Below the pieces are notes generated by a model that did no database searches, was not told the origin of the DNA, and was given only the letters and a program-made list of their open reading frames with translations. A DNA stretch of 64,000 nucleotides, taken from positions 1 through 64,000 of the forward strand of contig NZ_JAHTBN010000015.1 in NCBI RefSeq assembly GCF_019166065.1, in the 5' to 3' direction. Below are positions 1 to 8,502 of this stretch, one piece after another; the stretch's first letter is position 1; every line of letters starts with the position of its first letter. The DNA is from Candidimonas humi. Its GTDB lineage: Bacteria > Pseudomonadota > Gammaproteobacteria > Burkholderiales > Burkholderiaceae_B. The position numbers were made by a program, and so were the translations under genes.

Positions 1-102
1 TAGCGAGGTGGTCCCACGCCTTCCCATCCCGAACAGGATCGTGAAACGCCTTTGCGCCGATGATAGTGGACGTACGTCTGTGAAAGTAGGGCATCGTCAG
101 GC
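1..102 (+). rRNA. rrf: 5S ribosomal RNA, 3' part (5' end lies before the window)
   Basis: The first 102 bases match the betaproteobacterial 5S rRNA pattern from the 'GCGAGGTGGTCCCACGCC' region, through 'CCCGAACAGGATCGTGAAACG' and 'GCCGATGATAGT', to the 3' strand 'GTGAAAGTAGG...CATCGTCAGGC'. The last bases are the 3' half of the terminal stem, so the mature end lies near 102. Roughly the first 12-15 bases of the gene are missing because the window starts inside it. The rest of the rrn operon (16S, tRNAs, 23S) should lie upstream. Confidence 0.95.
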
Positions 103-115
103 TTTTATACTGCTG

Positions 116-153
116 CGCCCCGAAGAGATCTCTCTTCGGGGCGTTCGCTTTTT
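116..153 (+). terminator. Rho-independent terminator of the rRNA operon
   Basis: Positions 116-128 (CGCCCCGAAGAGA) and 131-143 form a perfect 13-bp stem around a two-base centre, followed by TTCGC and a run of five T at 149-153. It lies 14 bases after the end of the 5S gene, on the strand that transcribes it. This is the expected end of the rrn transcript. Confidence 0.85.
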
Positions 154-313
154 ATAGCGACCAAGTTTATGCGGCCTATGATCGACAACAGCCGATGCGC
201 GATAGCGCTTCATCTCGGGTAGGCACCTGTACACGAACGCACAGCACGAATCCTCTGGGCGCCGGCGCAGGCATGGCTCGAATTCATAGTCTGTTGTGCC
301 GCTGGATGTTTTT

Positions 314-349
314 ATAGCAGGACGGCCGCTGCTGCGGCCGTCTTGCTAT
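314..349. repeat. 15-bp inverted repeat, possible transcript end of the Bug gene
   Basis: ATAGCAGGACGGCCG (314-328) pairs with 335-349 across a six-base loop, with one G-T pair. It lies 39 bases beyond the stop of the minus-strand receptor gene and would form a stable hairpin at its 3' end. The minus-strand copy is followed by A residues rather than T, so it is not a canonical intrinsic terminator. The remaining bases of 154-387 show no tRNA or credible ORF. Confidence 0.4.
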
Positions 350-387
350 GTGCAAACAGAATGCCCTGGGTTGCCCGGGCTCGTGTC

Positions 388-1389
388 TCAACCCGCCGTG
401 ATATGGGCGCTATCGATGATCTGCTTGTAGCGGGCCATCTCGGACGTGATGTAGGCGGTGAAGTCGGCCGAATTCTTGTACGCCGATTCGAAGCCCAGGG
501 CGTTCAGCCGTTGCTGCATTGCAGGCGTATCCATGATGTGAGCCGCAGCGGCCTCCAGCCGCTTCAATACGGGCTCGGGCAGTCCGGCCGGCGTCCACAG
601 GCCGTACCAGGAATAGAACTCGAAGTCCTTCATGCCGGCCTCGCGCATGGTGGGGACGTCCGGCAGCAGCGGGCTGCGGGCGCTGCCCGTTACCGCCAGG
701 GCCCGCAGCTTGCCGGACTGCACCTGCGGCAGCGAGGACAGCATGGGATCCATGATGGCCGAGACCTGCCCGCCCACCAGGTCGGACAGCGCGGGCCCGG
801 CGCCCTTGTAGAGCACGATGGGGACCTTGGCGATGCCGGCTTCGTGCAGGAACTGCGCCGCGGCCAGATGGCCTGCGGATCCGAAGCCGCTGGTGGCGAA
901 GCTGTACTTGTCGGGGTCGGCCTTGAGCAGCTCGATGAATTGCTGGACAGTGTGGGCCGGCACTTTGGGGTTCACGCTGAAGATCAGCGCGCCTTGCGCC
1001 AGCATGCTGACGGCGGTGAAGTCCTTGACCGCGTCGAAGGTGATGGTCTTCTTGTACAGCAGCGGATTGATGGAGTGAATCGAGGCGTTGATGTAGAGCG
1101 TGTAGCCGTCCGGTTTGGCCCGCGCCACATAGGCCGCGCCTATCATGCCCGAGGCGCCGGGACGGTTTTCCACTACCACGGATGTATGCAGTTCGTCCTT
1201 GAGCTTGTCGGCGAACAGGCGCGCCACGCCATCGACGGAGCCGCCCGGCGGTTGGGGGACAATGATGGTGATCGGGCGTGTGGGGTAGTCGCCCTGGGCC
1301 AGGGCCGGCCTGGCCAGCACCGCGGCGCCGGCCAGGCCGGCCGCGCTTAGCGCGGTGTTCAAGAAACTGCGTCGGGTCAAGTGTCTCAT
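388..1389 (-). CDS. Bug/TctC-family tricarboxylate-type solute receptor
   Basis: This is an extracytoplasmic binding protein of about 333 residues from the Bug family, which captures small carboxylates in the periplasm. It has a twin-arginine-like export signal (TRRSFLNTALSAAGLAG) ending near ALA. It then shows the family hallmarks: YPTRPITIIVPQPPGGSVD at the mature N-terminus, VVENRPGASGMIGA, and the LRALAVTG segment of the second lobe. The chosen start has AGGAAA five bases upstream; an ATG four codons earlier is possible. No transporter subunits are adjacent, so it is an orphan receptor. It lies 61 bases downstream of the PLP-enzyme gene on the same strand and may share its transcript. The ligand is unknown. 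Confidence 0.9.
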   Translation of the reverse strand: MRHLTRRSFLNTALSAAGLAGAAVLARPALAQGDYPTRPITIIVPQPPGGSVDGVARLFADKLKDELHTSVVVENRPGASGMIGAAYVARAKPDGYTLYINASIHSINPLLYKKTITFDAVKDFTAVSMLAQGALIFSVNPKVPAHTVQQFIELLKADPDKYSFATSGFGSAGHLAAAQFLHEAGIAKVPIVLYKGAGPALSDLVGGQVSAIMDPMLSSLPQVQSGKLRALAVTGSARSPLLPDVPTMREAGMKDFEFYSWYGLWTPAGLPEPVLKRLEAAAAHIMDTPAMQQRLNALGFESAYKNSADFTAYITSEMARYKQIIDSAHITAG

Positions 1390-1450
1390 CGGTTTCCTCA
1401 TATTGGATGGGCCCGCTCCTCTCATGGAGGATGCGTGATTCGGGGTGCGC

Positions 1451-2647
1451 CTACACCGCAAGCAACTGCGGGTCCGCGTGTTTCAGGGTTTCGAATCCGT
1501 GCTCCAGGTCGGCGATCAAGTCGGCGGGATCCTCCAGGCCTATGTGCAGCCGCAAGGCCTGGCCTGTGTAGGGCCACTTTGCCGCGACGCGGTCGCCGGA
1601 CGGATTGAAGGGGATGATCAGGCTTTCATAGCCGCCCCATGAGACACCGATGCCGAACAATTGCAGGCTGTCGATGAAGGCCTCCACGGCTGCCGGCGAA
1701 GCTGGCTTGAGCACCATGGCGAACAGCCCGCAAGCGCCCAGGAAATCGCGCTTCCACAACTCGTGGCCAGGGTGGCTGGGGAGTGCCGGATGCAGCACCT
1801 TTTCAACCTCGGGGCGGTTTTCCAGCCAGGTAGCGACTTCCACGCCCGCTTTCCAGTGTTGCCGCAGCCGCACGTTCATCGTGCGCACGCCTCGCAGCGC
1901 GAGATAAATATCGTCGGGGCCCGCGGTCTGGCCCAGGTCCTGGGTGGTGCGCTTGATGAGCGGCCAGGTTTCTTCGGTGCAAGTCACGATGCCCAGCATT
2001 GCGTCGGAGTGGCCGACGATGTACTTGGTGGCCGCCTGGATGGAGACATCGACGCCATGCTGGAAGGGCTTGAAGAACAGCGGCGTGCCCCATGTATTGT
2101 CCATCACCACTTTGGCGCCATGTCGGTGCGCGGCGGCGGCGATCGCGGGAATGTCCTGGATTTCGAACGTCTCGGACCCCGGCGACTCTACATAGATCAC
2201 GCGTGTATTGGGCCGGATGTTGGCCTCGATGCCGGCGCCGACGGTGGGGTCGTAGATCGTTACCTCCACGCCGAAGCGGCCCAGCACCCGGGTGAGAAAC
2301 CCGCGCGTAGGAGAATAGGCGCTGTCGGTAAGCAGGACGTGGTCGCCGGCCGACAGCAAGGATGTCAAGGCCGTGGCGCAGGCGGCCAGCCCCGAAGGAT
2401 AGACCTGGGAACGGAACCCGCCCTCCAGTTCGGCCACCGCCTCTTCCAGCGCATGGTGGGTGGGCGTGCCGAAGCGGCCATAGGTGCTGGCACCGTGCTC
2501 GTCCGCGGCACGCCGTTTTTTCTTGTCTTCCCATTCCGCCATCGATTGATGCAGGATGGTCGAGCCTCGAAACACAGGCGTGTTTACAAGTCCCGAGTAG
2601 CGTTCCGGATGCCTGCCGGTAGTTACTAGCTTGGTTTGCTCTTTCAT
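1451..2647 (-). CDS. metC: Cystathionine beta-lyase-like PLP enzyme
   Basis: A 398-residue member of the Cys/Met-metabolism PLP-dependent family (fold type I). The cofactor lysine is K208 in QAATKYIVGHSDAM, the pyridine-binding aspartate is D183 in VMDNTWGTP, and the STYGRFGTPT motif near residue 55 supplies the phosphate-contacting Tyr and Arg of the neighbouring subunit. The size and SHWGGYES-like segment (VSWGGYESL) fit cystathionine beta-lyase, which cleaves cystathionine to homocysteine, pyruvate and ammonia. A role in cysteine or other thioether breakdown is equally possible. The long upstream extension of the frame was rejected because homology begins at MKEQTKLV. The adjacent Bug receptor and sulfur-type hydrolase suggest an organosulfur theme, which is inference. 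Confidence 0.85.
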   Translation of the reverse strand: MKEQTKLVTTGRHPERYSGLVNTPVFRGSTILHQSMAEWEDKKKRRAADEHGASTYGRFGTPTHHALEEAVAELEGGFRSQVYPSGLAACATALTSLLSAGDHVLLTDSAYSPTRGFLTRVLGRFGVEVTIYDPTVGAGIEANIRPNTRVIYVESPGSETFEIQDIPAIAAAAHRHGAKVVMDNTWGTPLFFKPFQHGVDVSIQAATKYIVGHSDAMLGIVTCTEETWPLIKRTTQDLGQTAGPDDIYLALRGVRTMNVRLRQHWKAGVEVATWLENRPEVEKVLHPALPSHPGHELWKRDFLGACGLFAMVLKPASPAAVEAFIDSLQLFGIGVSWGGYESLIIPFNPSGDRVAAKWPYTGQALRLHIGLEDPADLIADLEHGFETLKHADPQLLAV

Positions 2648-2888
2648 GCTGCCCGCTGTCCTTTCGATGATGCCTGCCGGCGCGGCGAGCGTGCCGGCAG
2701 AGGCGTTGTGCGCCGCCCGGAATAGGGTGGAGACAGCATAAAGTGTAGGGCTGGCAGCCCTTAAATTTTTTTTGTTTTTGGCGTGCCCTGGCCTGAAAAA
2801 AGAAAAATTATTTCCAGCGGCATACATGGCCATGCGGGCCATGGCGGCCAAGCGCCGCGTCGCCCGACACCGATGTGGCCGACGCCGT

Positions 2889-3833
2889 CTAGCGTGCGCC
2901 GAAGATATTCACCGGAAGCTTGAGATAGCTCACGCCATTGCTTTCGCTGGGGGGCAGACGGCCGCCGCGCATGTTCACCTGCACCGATGGAAACAACAAC
3001 TTGGGCATCGCAAGCCCCGCATCGCGCTGCTTGCGCATTGCCGTAAATTCTTCTTCGACGACGCCTTCGTGGACATGCACGTTGCCGGTGCGTTGCGCGC
3101 CTATCGTGGTCTCCCAGGCATAGTGGTCGCGGCCGGGCGCCTTATAGTCGTGGCATAGAAACAGCCGTGCAGCATCGGGCAAGGACATCAGGCGCCGGAT
3201 GGAGCGATAGAGCTGTCGCGCGTCTCCGCCCGGGAAGTCGCACCGGGCGGTGCCGTAATCGGGCATGAAGAGCGTGTCGCCGGCAAACACCGCATCGCCG
3301 ATCACGTAGGCAAGGCATGCCGGAGTATGGCCGGGCACATGCAGGGCGATTCCCTGCAGCGAGCCAATGCGGAAACGCTCGCCATCGGAGAACAAGTGAT
3401 CGAACTGGCTGCCGTCGCGCGCGAACTGGCTGCCCTCGTTGAATATCTTGCCGAAGTCCTGCTGTACGCGGCGGATTTCCCGGCCTATGGCCAGCCGGCC
3501 TCCGAGTTGCGCCTGCAGGTAGGGGGCCGCGGACAGATGGTCGGCGTGGGCGTGGGTCTCCAGCAGCCACTGGACTTCCAGGCCTTCGGATTCGACGCAG
3601 CCGACCAGCTCTTGCGCCGCAGCCGTCGAAGTGCCGCCGGATGCCGCATCGAAGTCCAGCACGCTATCCAGGATCGCGCATCGGTTCGACGCCGGATCGC
3701 GGACGACATAGCTTACCGTGCAGGTGGCGGTATCGAAGAATGCGTGTACGATCGGCCTGGCCGCGGCTTCTTGTCGAGCATCCTGGATGATTGCGCGGGC
3801 TGTGGCGCAGGCGGAATCCGGCGAATTCGCCAT
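2889..3833 (-). CDS. Metallo-beta-lactamase-fold hydrolase (persulfide-dioxygenase/Blh-like)
   Basis: A 314-residue protein with the metal-binding THAHADHL motif (H94, H96, D98, H99), a further histidine in VPGHTPA (H169), D186 in FAGDTLF and H228 in FLCHDYK. The DYGTARCDFPGGDA segment after GDTLF is typical of the ETHE1/Blh branch, which oxidises glutathione persulfide. A glyoxalase II activity is less likely. The gene is preceded by AAGGAAG and by a separate AT-rich promoter with a palindrome, so it is probably regulated alone. No sulfurtransferase or ArsR/BigR regulator lies next to it. Confidence 0.85.
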   Translation of the reverse strand: MANSPDSACATARAIIQDARQEAAARPIVHAFFDTATCTVSYVVRDPASNRCAILDSVLDFDAASGGTSTAAAQELVGCVESEGLEVQWLLETHAHADHLSAAPYLQAQLGGRLAIGREIRRVQQDFGKIFNEGSQFARDGSQFDHLFSDGERFRIGSLQGIALHVPGHTPACLAYVIGDAVFAGDTLFMPDYGTARCDFPGGDARQLYRSIRRLMSLPDAARLFLCHDYKAPGRDHYAWETTIGAQRTGNVHVHEGVVEEEFTAMRKQRDAGLAMPKLLFPSVQVNMRGGRLPPSESNGVSYLKLPVNIFGAR

Positions 3834-3844
3834 GGCGCTTCCTT

Positions 3845-3885
3845 TATATAACTTATATGAATAAGTATATTTCTTAAATACATTT
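3845..3885 (-). promoter_or_regulatory. AT-rich promoter with palindromic operator for the hydrolase
   Basis: ACTTAT (3851-3856) and ATAAGT (3861-3866) form a perfect dyad with a four-base spacer, 18 to 33 bases before the start codon at 3833. Read on the minus strand, the sequence TATACT overlaps the dyad and could be the -10 element. An operator covering the -10 of a persulfide-dioxygenase-like gene is the arrangement known for ArsR-family repressors such as BigR. The identity of the regulator is inference. Confidence 0.45.
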
Positions 3886-3942
3886 TAAAGTGTAGAGCAA
3901 GCGCAGAGCCATGGCAATACGCGTCGCCTGCTTTGCCTGCGT

Positions 3943-5376
3943 TCATTCCACCGCCTTGACCATTTCCTCCAGCACTTTCTTGGCGTCGCCAAAGACCATC
4001 ATGGTCTTGTCGAGATAGAACAGCTCGTTTTCCAGGCCCGCGTAGCCGGCCGCCATCGATCGCTTGTTGACTATGATGGCGCGCGCTTTGTACGCCTCGA
4101 GTATAGGCATGCCCGCGATCGGCGACTTCGGGTCGTTCTTGGCAGCGGGGTTGACCACGTCGTTCGCGCCCAGCACCAGCACGACATCGACCTGGCCGAA
4201 TTCGGAGTTGATGTCGTCCATCTCGAACACTTGGTCGTAAGGCACTTCGGCCTCTGCCAGCAGCACGTTCATGTGTCCAGGCATACGTCCGGCCACAGGA
4301 TGGATGGCGTACTTCACGTCCACGCCTTTTTCACTCAGCTTGGTGGTCAGTTCCTTGAGCGCGTGCTGGGCGCGCGCGACCGCCAGCCCATAGCCGGGGA
4401 TGATCACCACCGTTTCGGCATTGGCCAGCATGAAGGCCGAGTCGTCAGGACTGCCGGACTTCACGCTGCGCTGCTGTTGCGGGTTCGCGTCCACGGAGCT
4501 CGCCGCATCGCTGCCGAAACCGCCCAGGATGACGTTGAAGAACGAGCGGTTCATGGCCTTGCACATGATGTAGGACAGGATTGCGCCCGATGACCCTACC
4601 AACGAGCCTGCAATGATCAGCATGGGATTGTTGAGCGAGAAGCCGATCCCGGCCGCCGCCCAGCCCGAATAACTGTTGAGCATGGATACCACCACCGGCA
4701 TGTCGGCTCCGCCGATGGGAATGATGATGAGCACGCCCAGCACGAAGGCGAGGGCGGCCATGATCACATAAGGCGCCCATAGCTGGGTGGCGGCGAACGC
4801 TATTCCGCAAGCCAGCATGGCGATGGCCAGCAGCAGGTTGAGCATATGCTGCCCCGCGAAAACGACGGGAGCGCCGCGGAACACGCGCAGCTTGTAGCGG
4901 CCAGACAACTTGCCGAAGGCGATGACCGACCCCGAGAAGGTGATCGCGCCCACGAAGGTGCCGATGAACAGCTCGATGCGGTTGCCGGCAGGTATCGGCA
5001 GGCCCGCGGCGACAATGCCGAAGGCGTGCGGCTCGGCGACTGCCGCAACGGCGATGCATACCGCGGCCAGGCCGATCATGCTGTGCATGAAAGCGACCAG
5101 TTCGGGCATTTTTGTCATTTCCACCCGCCTGGCCATGATGGTGCCGGCCGTGCCGCCTATCAGCAGGCCCAGCATGACCCATCCCAGGCCCGTCACGGGT
5201 TCGCTGCCGAGCTTGATCGTCAGCGCCGCGGTAGTGAACATGGCAATGGCCATGCCTGTCATGCCGAAGGTATTGCCCGCGCGCGAAGTGGCGGGGTGGG
5301 ACAAGCCCTTGAGCGCCTGGATGAAGCATACCGAGGCGACCAGGTACAGCAAGGTGACGAGGTTCAGCGAGAGCAT
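3943..5376 (-). CDS. pntB: NAD(P) transhydrogenase subunit beta
   Basis: A 477-residue inner-membrane subunit of the proton-translocating transhydrogenase, which uses the proton gradient to make NADPH from NADH. About nine hydrophobic helices fill residues 1-270, including GNRIELFIGTFVGAITFSGS. The soluble NADP-binding domain III follows from about residue 300, with VVIIPGYGLAVARAQHAL as its dinucleotide-binding start and MPILEAYKARAIIVNKRSM near the end. Its ATG shares the last base of the preceding stop (TGATG), so it is translationally coupled to pntAb. It is the last gene of the lrp-pntAa-pntAb-pntB row. Confidence 0.97.
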   Translation of the reverse strand: MLSLNLVTLLYLVASVCFIQALKGLSHPATSRAGNTFGMTGMAIAMFTTAALTIKLGSEPVTGLGWVMLGLLIGGTAGTIMARRVEMTKMPELVAFMHSMIGLAAVCIAVAAVAEPHAFGIVAAGLPIPAGNRIELFIGTFVGAITFSGSVIAFGKLSGRYKLRVFRGAPVVFAGQHMLNLLLAIAMLACGIAFAATQLWAPYVIMAALAFVLGVLIIIPIGGADMPVVVSMLNSYSGWAAAGIGFSLNNPMLIIAGSLVGSSGAILSYIMCKAMNRSFFNVILGGFGSDAASSVDANPQQQRSVKSGSPDDSAFMLANAETVVIIPGYGLAVARAQHALKELTTKLSEKGVDVKYAIHPVAGRMPGHMNVLLAEAEVPYDQVFEMDDINSEFGQVDVVLVLGANDVVNPAAKNDPKSPIAGMPILEAYKARAIIVNKRSMAAGYAGLENELFYLDKTMMVFGDAKKVLEEMVKAVE

Positions 5377-5702
5377 CAGCGGGCCTCCTGTCGGGGCGAC
5401 CCGGCGGCAGGCCTGGTTTTCTTGCGGAACATTTCCAGCATGCGGCGGGTGACGAGGAAGCCGCCGAAGATGTTCACTGCAGCCAGCGCCACGGCCAGCA
5501 CGCCCATGGCCTTGCCCAGGCCCGTGTCGGTCAGCGCGGCCGCCAGCATCGCGCCGACGATAATGATGGCCGATATCGCGTTGGTGACCGCCATGAGCGG
5601 GGTATGCAGGGCCGGCGTCACGTTCCAGACCACGTGGTAGCCCACATAGATGGCCAAGACGAAGATGATGAGGTTGATGACGGTGTGGTCGATCAATTCC
5701 AT
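5376..5702 (-). CDS. pntAb: NAD(P) transhydrogenase subunit alpha, membrane part
   Basis: A 108-residue protein with three to four hydrophobic helices ([51 protein letters not shown]). It corresponds to the membrane domain that is fused to the C-terminus of PntA in E. coli. Here PntA is split in two, as in many alpha- and betaproteobacteria. Its ATG overlaps the TAA of pntAa by one base (TAATG), and its stop overlaps the start of pntB in the same way, so the three chains should be made in equal amounts. Confidence 0.95.
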   Translation of the reverse strand: MELIDHTVINLIIFVLAIYVGYHVVWNVTPALHTPLMAVTNAISAIIIVGAMLAAALTDTGLGKAMGVLAVALAAVNIFGGFLVTRRMLEMFRKKTRPAAGSPRQEAR

Positions 5703-6829
5703 TATTTTTTCCTCAGTACGTTGTGGGCATCGCACACCATGCAGGCGGCGACGATCTCGTCTTCCCGCTGGATGGCCGGGGCGCCATCCTTGCCGATCAC
5801 CAGTTTCAGGAAGTCCAGCAGGTTGCGCGCATACAGAGCGGAGGCATCGGTAGGCACCTGCCCGGGCAGATTGGTGTAGCCGGCGATCTTGACGCCATGC
5901 GCCTCGATGACCTGGTCGGGACGTGACAAAGGGCAGTTGCCGCCTCGCTCGACCGCCATGTCGACGATGACCGAGCCTGGTTTCATGGAGGCTACCGTTG
6001 CTTCGCTCACCAGCACGGGGGCAGGGCGCCCGGGAATCAGCGCCGTCGTAATGACGATGTCCGCCTGCTTGCAGCGCTCGGCCACCAGCGCCGCTTGCCG
6101 GGCCATCCACGCCGCCGGCATGGGTCGCGCATAGCCGCCCGTGCCCTGGGCGATTTCACGTTCTTCTTCGGTCTCGAAGGGGACATCGATAAACCTGGCG
6201 CCCAGAGATTCGATTTGTTCTTTTGCCGCCGGGCGTACGTCCGAGGCTTCGACCACCGCGCCGAGCCGGCGGGCGGTCGCGATGGCTTGCAATCCCGCCA
6301 CGCCTGCGCCCAGTACCACCACCCTTGCGGCTTTCACCGTGCCCGCGGCGGTCATCAGCATGGACATGAAACGGCCGTAGTGGCTGGCGGCGACGATCAC
6401 GGCCTTGTAGCCGGCGATATTGGCTTGCGACGACAATACGTCCAGGCTTTGCGCTCGCGTGATGCGCGGTGCGGCCTCCAGTGCGAAGGCGGTGGTTCCG
6501 GTCCCGGCCAGCTTCTGCAGGCCGTCCAGGTCGAAGGGATCGAGCATGCCCAGCAGAATCTGGCCCTTGCGCAGCAGCGCCAGCTCGCTTTGCTGCGGCG
6601 CCCGGACTTTGAGTATCAGTTCCGCTAGTCCATAGACGCGCGTGGCGTCCTCCACCAGCGTGGCGCCGCTGGCGGCATAGGCTTCGTCGGTGAAGCTGGC
6701 TCTTCGTCCGGCGCCGGCTTGCAGCAGCACCTGGTTGGCGCCGCCCGCCGTCAGTTTTTTTACCGTCTCGGGCGTGGCGGCAACGCGCGTTTCGCCCGGC
6801 CGCGTTTCAGTCGGGGCTCCGACTTTCAT
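5702..6829 (-). CDS. pntAa: NAD(P) transhydrogenase subunit alpha, NAD-binding part
   Basis: The 375-residue soluble domain I of transhydrogenase, from the alanine dehydrogenase/PNT family. The N-terminus [20 protein letters not shown] is the family signature. The Rossmann fold appears as [22 protein letters not shown] near residue 165, followed by [17 protein letters not shown]. The start codon has AGGAG six bases upstream. It lies 25 bases after the lrp stop on the same strand and is coupled to pntAb. Confidence 0.95.
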   Translation of the reverse strand: MKVGAPTETRPGETRVAATPETVKKLTAGGANQVLLQAGAGRRASFTDEAYAASGATLVEDATRVYGLAELILKVRAPQQSELALLRKGQILLGMLDPFDLDGLQKLAGTGTTAFALEAAPRITRAQSLDVLSSQANIAGYKAVIVAASHYGRFMSMLMTAAGTVKAARVVVLGAGVAGLQAIATARRLGAVVEASDVRPAAKEQIESLGARFIDVPFETEEEREIAQGTGGYARPMPAAWMARQAALVAERCKQADIVITTALIPGRPAPVLVSEATVASMKPGSVIVDMAVERGGNCPLSRPDQVIEAHGVKIAGYTNLPGQVPTDASALYARNLLDFLKLVIGKDGAPAIQREDEIVAACMVCDAHNVLRKK

Positions 6830-6854
6830 GGAACTCTCCTGGTAAGGTGGCTTG

Positions 6855-7313
6855 CTACAGATAGTCCAGCGGCAACGCTGTCGTGTACTTGATTTCTTCC
6901 ATGGCAAAGCTCGAACTGACGTCGAACAGTTCGGCGACCCGGATGAGTTTTTTGTAGACCCGGTCGAATCCTTCGATATCCGGAACCACGACTTTGAGCA
7001 AGTAGTCCGTGTCGCCGCTCAGGCGATAGAACTCCATCACCTCGGGTATGTCTTTCACGCCCGTCGCGAATGCATGAAACCATTGGAGATCGTGGCGGTT
7101 GGTCTTGATGGAGACAAATACCGTGATGCCCACGCCGGCCTTGCGGCTATCCAGGAGGCACACCTGTTTGCTGATGAGGCCCGATTCGAACATGCGCTGG
7201 ATCCGTGTCCAGCAGGCGGTGGGAGAGAGATTGGCGTGCTCGGAAATCTCGTGGGCGGGCATGCGCGCATCTTTCTGCAGGAGCGCCAGAATAAGACGAT
7301 CTATCTTGTCCAT
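6855..7313 (-). CDS. Lrp/AsnC-family transcriptional regulator
   Basis: A 152-residue feast/famine regulator. The N-terminal helix-turn-helix is MDKIDRLILALLQKDARMPAHEISEHANLS with the recognition helix near PTACWTRIQRM. The C-terminal RAM (ligand-binding) domain includes VMEFYRLSGDTDYLLKVVVPD. The gene is 25 bases upstream of pntAa on the same strand, so it is probably the first gene of the transhydrogenase operon and may control it in response to an amino acid. The target and effector are not visible in the sequence. Confidence 0.9.
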   Translation of the reverse strand: MDKIDRLILALLQKDARMPAHEISEHANLSPTACWTRIQRMFESGLISKQVCLLDSRKAGVGITVFVSIKTNRHDLQWFHAFATGVKDIPEVMEFYRLSGDTDYLLKVVVPDIEGFDRVYKKLIRVAELFDVSSSFAMEEIKYTTALPLDYL

Positions 7314-7437
7314 GCTGAGAAGTTCGTGCCTTCAGTGTCGGGGTTTGTTTTTCTTTTCCTGCCCGCCTTGTGCGCGGCTTTCATGATGGAAAACTTTATA
7401 GATGCTTCCTGCTTCCAACAAGAACCGTTTTTAGCGA

Positions 7438-7464
7438 TCTGTGTTCTCATGAAGGCAACACAGA
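7438..7464. promoter_or_regulatory. Dyad in the lrp / LysR divergent promoter region
   Basis: TCTGTGTT (7438-7445) and AACACAGA (7457-7464) form a perfect 8-bp inverted repeat with an 11-base spacer. It lies in the 256-bp gap between the divergent Lrp and LysR genes, about 105 bases before the LysR start. Size and position suit a regulator operator for one of the two genes; which one is not known. Confidence 0.4.
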
Positions 7465-7569
7465 GCATTCTGGGTATGGATAAATATCAACGCAAAGGAT
7501 AAAGTGGCGAGGGGCCGGCACGGCTTGCGCCGGCGGCGCGGCCCTCTCTTTTCCCTGCGTAGGTGAGCC

Positions 7570-8481
7570 ATGCATGCCCTGTCCCCGTTCTTGCGATATT
7601 TCGAGGAAGTCGCCGTACAAGGCTCCGTGCGCCGCGCGGCGGAACGCCTGCACATAGCGCCTTCGGCCGTCACACGCCAGATAAAGGCATTCGAGGAAAT
7701 GCTCGGCGTACCCTTGCTCGAGCGATTGCCTCGTGGAGTGCGCCTGACCGCAACCGGCGAACTCATGCTTGCCAGCATCCGGCGCCTGCACGGCGAGTTC
7801 GAGGAGGCCCTGGCCCAGGCCGACGCCTTGAAAGGCCTGCGCTGGGGCAAGGTCCGGATCGGCGTGTTGCAATACCTGAGCGAGCGCTTTATTCCGTCCT
7901 TCGTCGCCGCAACGAACAAGGCTCATCCAGGCATATCTTTTGCCGTCCATATCGCCAATTCGGATCAAATAGCTCATCTGGTGGAAACCGGGGAGCTGGA
8001 TATCGGCCTATGCTGGGCGCCGCCGCCCACGGCGCTGCTTTCCCGGGTGAGCGCGGCCGCGGTCCCGATAGGCGCCGTGGTGCCGGCACGGCACATATTG
8101 GCGCAGAAGCGGCACGTCCATTTCCATGAATGCGCCGGCTATCCCCTGATACTTCCCACCACGGAAATGGAATTGCGGCGCATGCTGGACGGGCTGAACA
8201 ACGGCATTTCCGGGCGCATCACGCCGCTGCTCGAGACCAATTCTATTTTTGCCATGCGCCAGTTGGTGCGGGACGGCTGCGGCGTGGCGATCATGACCCG
8301 GATGTCGGTCCTGGACGAAATCAAGCGCGGCGAACTGGTGCATGTCCCCTTGTCGGATCCGCATGCGCGATCGATGCAGCTTGCCCTGCTGGTCCGCGCC
8401 GGGCGCGAGCTGCCGGCGGCGGCTTCGCTATTGCTCGACAGGCTGCGGGCGAGTTTCGATACCTATGCCGGTATCGCGTAG
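7570..8481 (+). CDS. LysR-family transcriptional regulator
   Basis: A 303-residue regulator. The winged helix-turn-helix is at residues 1-60 (FLRYFEEVAVQGSVRRAAERLHIAPSAVTRQIKAFE in part), followed by the RLTATGELML linker and a periplasmic-binding-protein-like effector domain from about residue 90. AGGTGA precedes the ATG. It is divergent from lrp-pnt and convergent with the D-amino-acid dehydrogenase gene, so neither is a certain target. The effector is unknown. Confidence 0.9.
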   Translation: MHALSPFLRYFEEVAVQGSVRRAAERLHIAPSAVTRQIKAFEEMLGVPLLERLPRGVRLTATGELMLASIRRLHGEFEEALAQADALKGLRWGKVRIGVLQYLSERFIPSFVAATNKAHPGISFAVHIANSDQIAHLVETGELDIGLCWAPPPTALLSRVSAAAVPIGAVVPARHILAQKRHVHFHECAGYPLILPTTEMELRRMLDGLNNGISGRITPLLETNSIFAMRQLVRDGCGVAIMTRMSVLDEIKRGELVHVPLSDPHARSMQLALLVRAGRELPAAASLLLDRLRASFDTYAGIA

Positions 8482-8502
8482 CGGCGTCCGGATGAATCGC
8501 CG

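Noticed and set aside
103-387. Possible tRNA gene after the 5S rRNA
   Set aside because: No T-loop GTTCGA-type sequence with matching acceptor stem was found. Only the rrn terminator and an inverted repeat are present.
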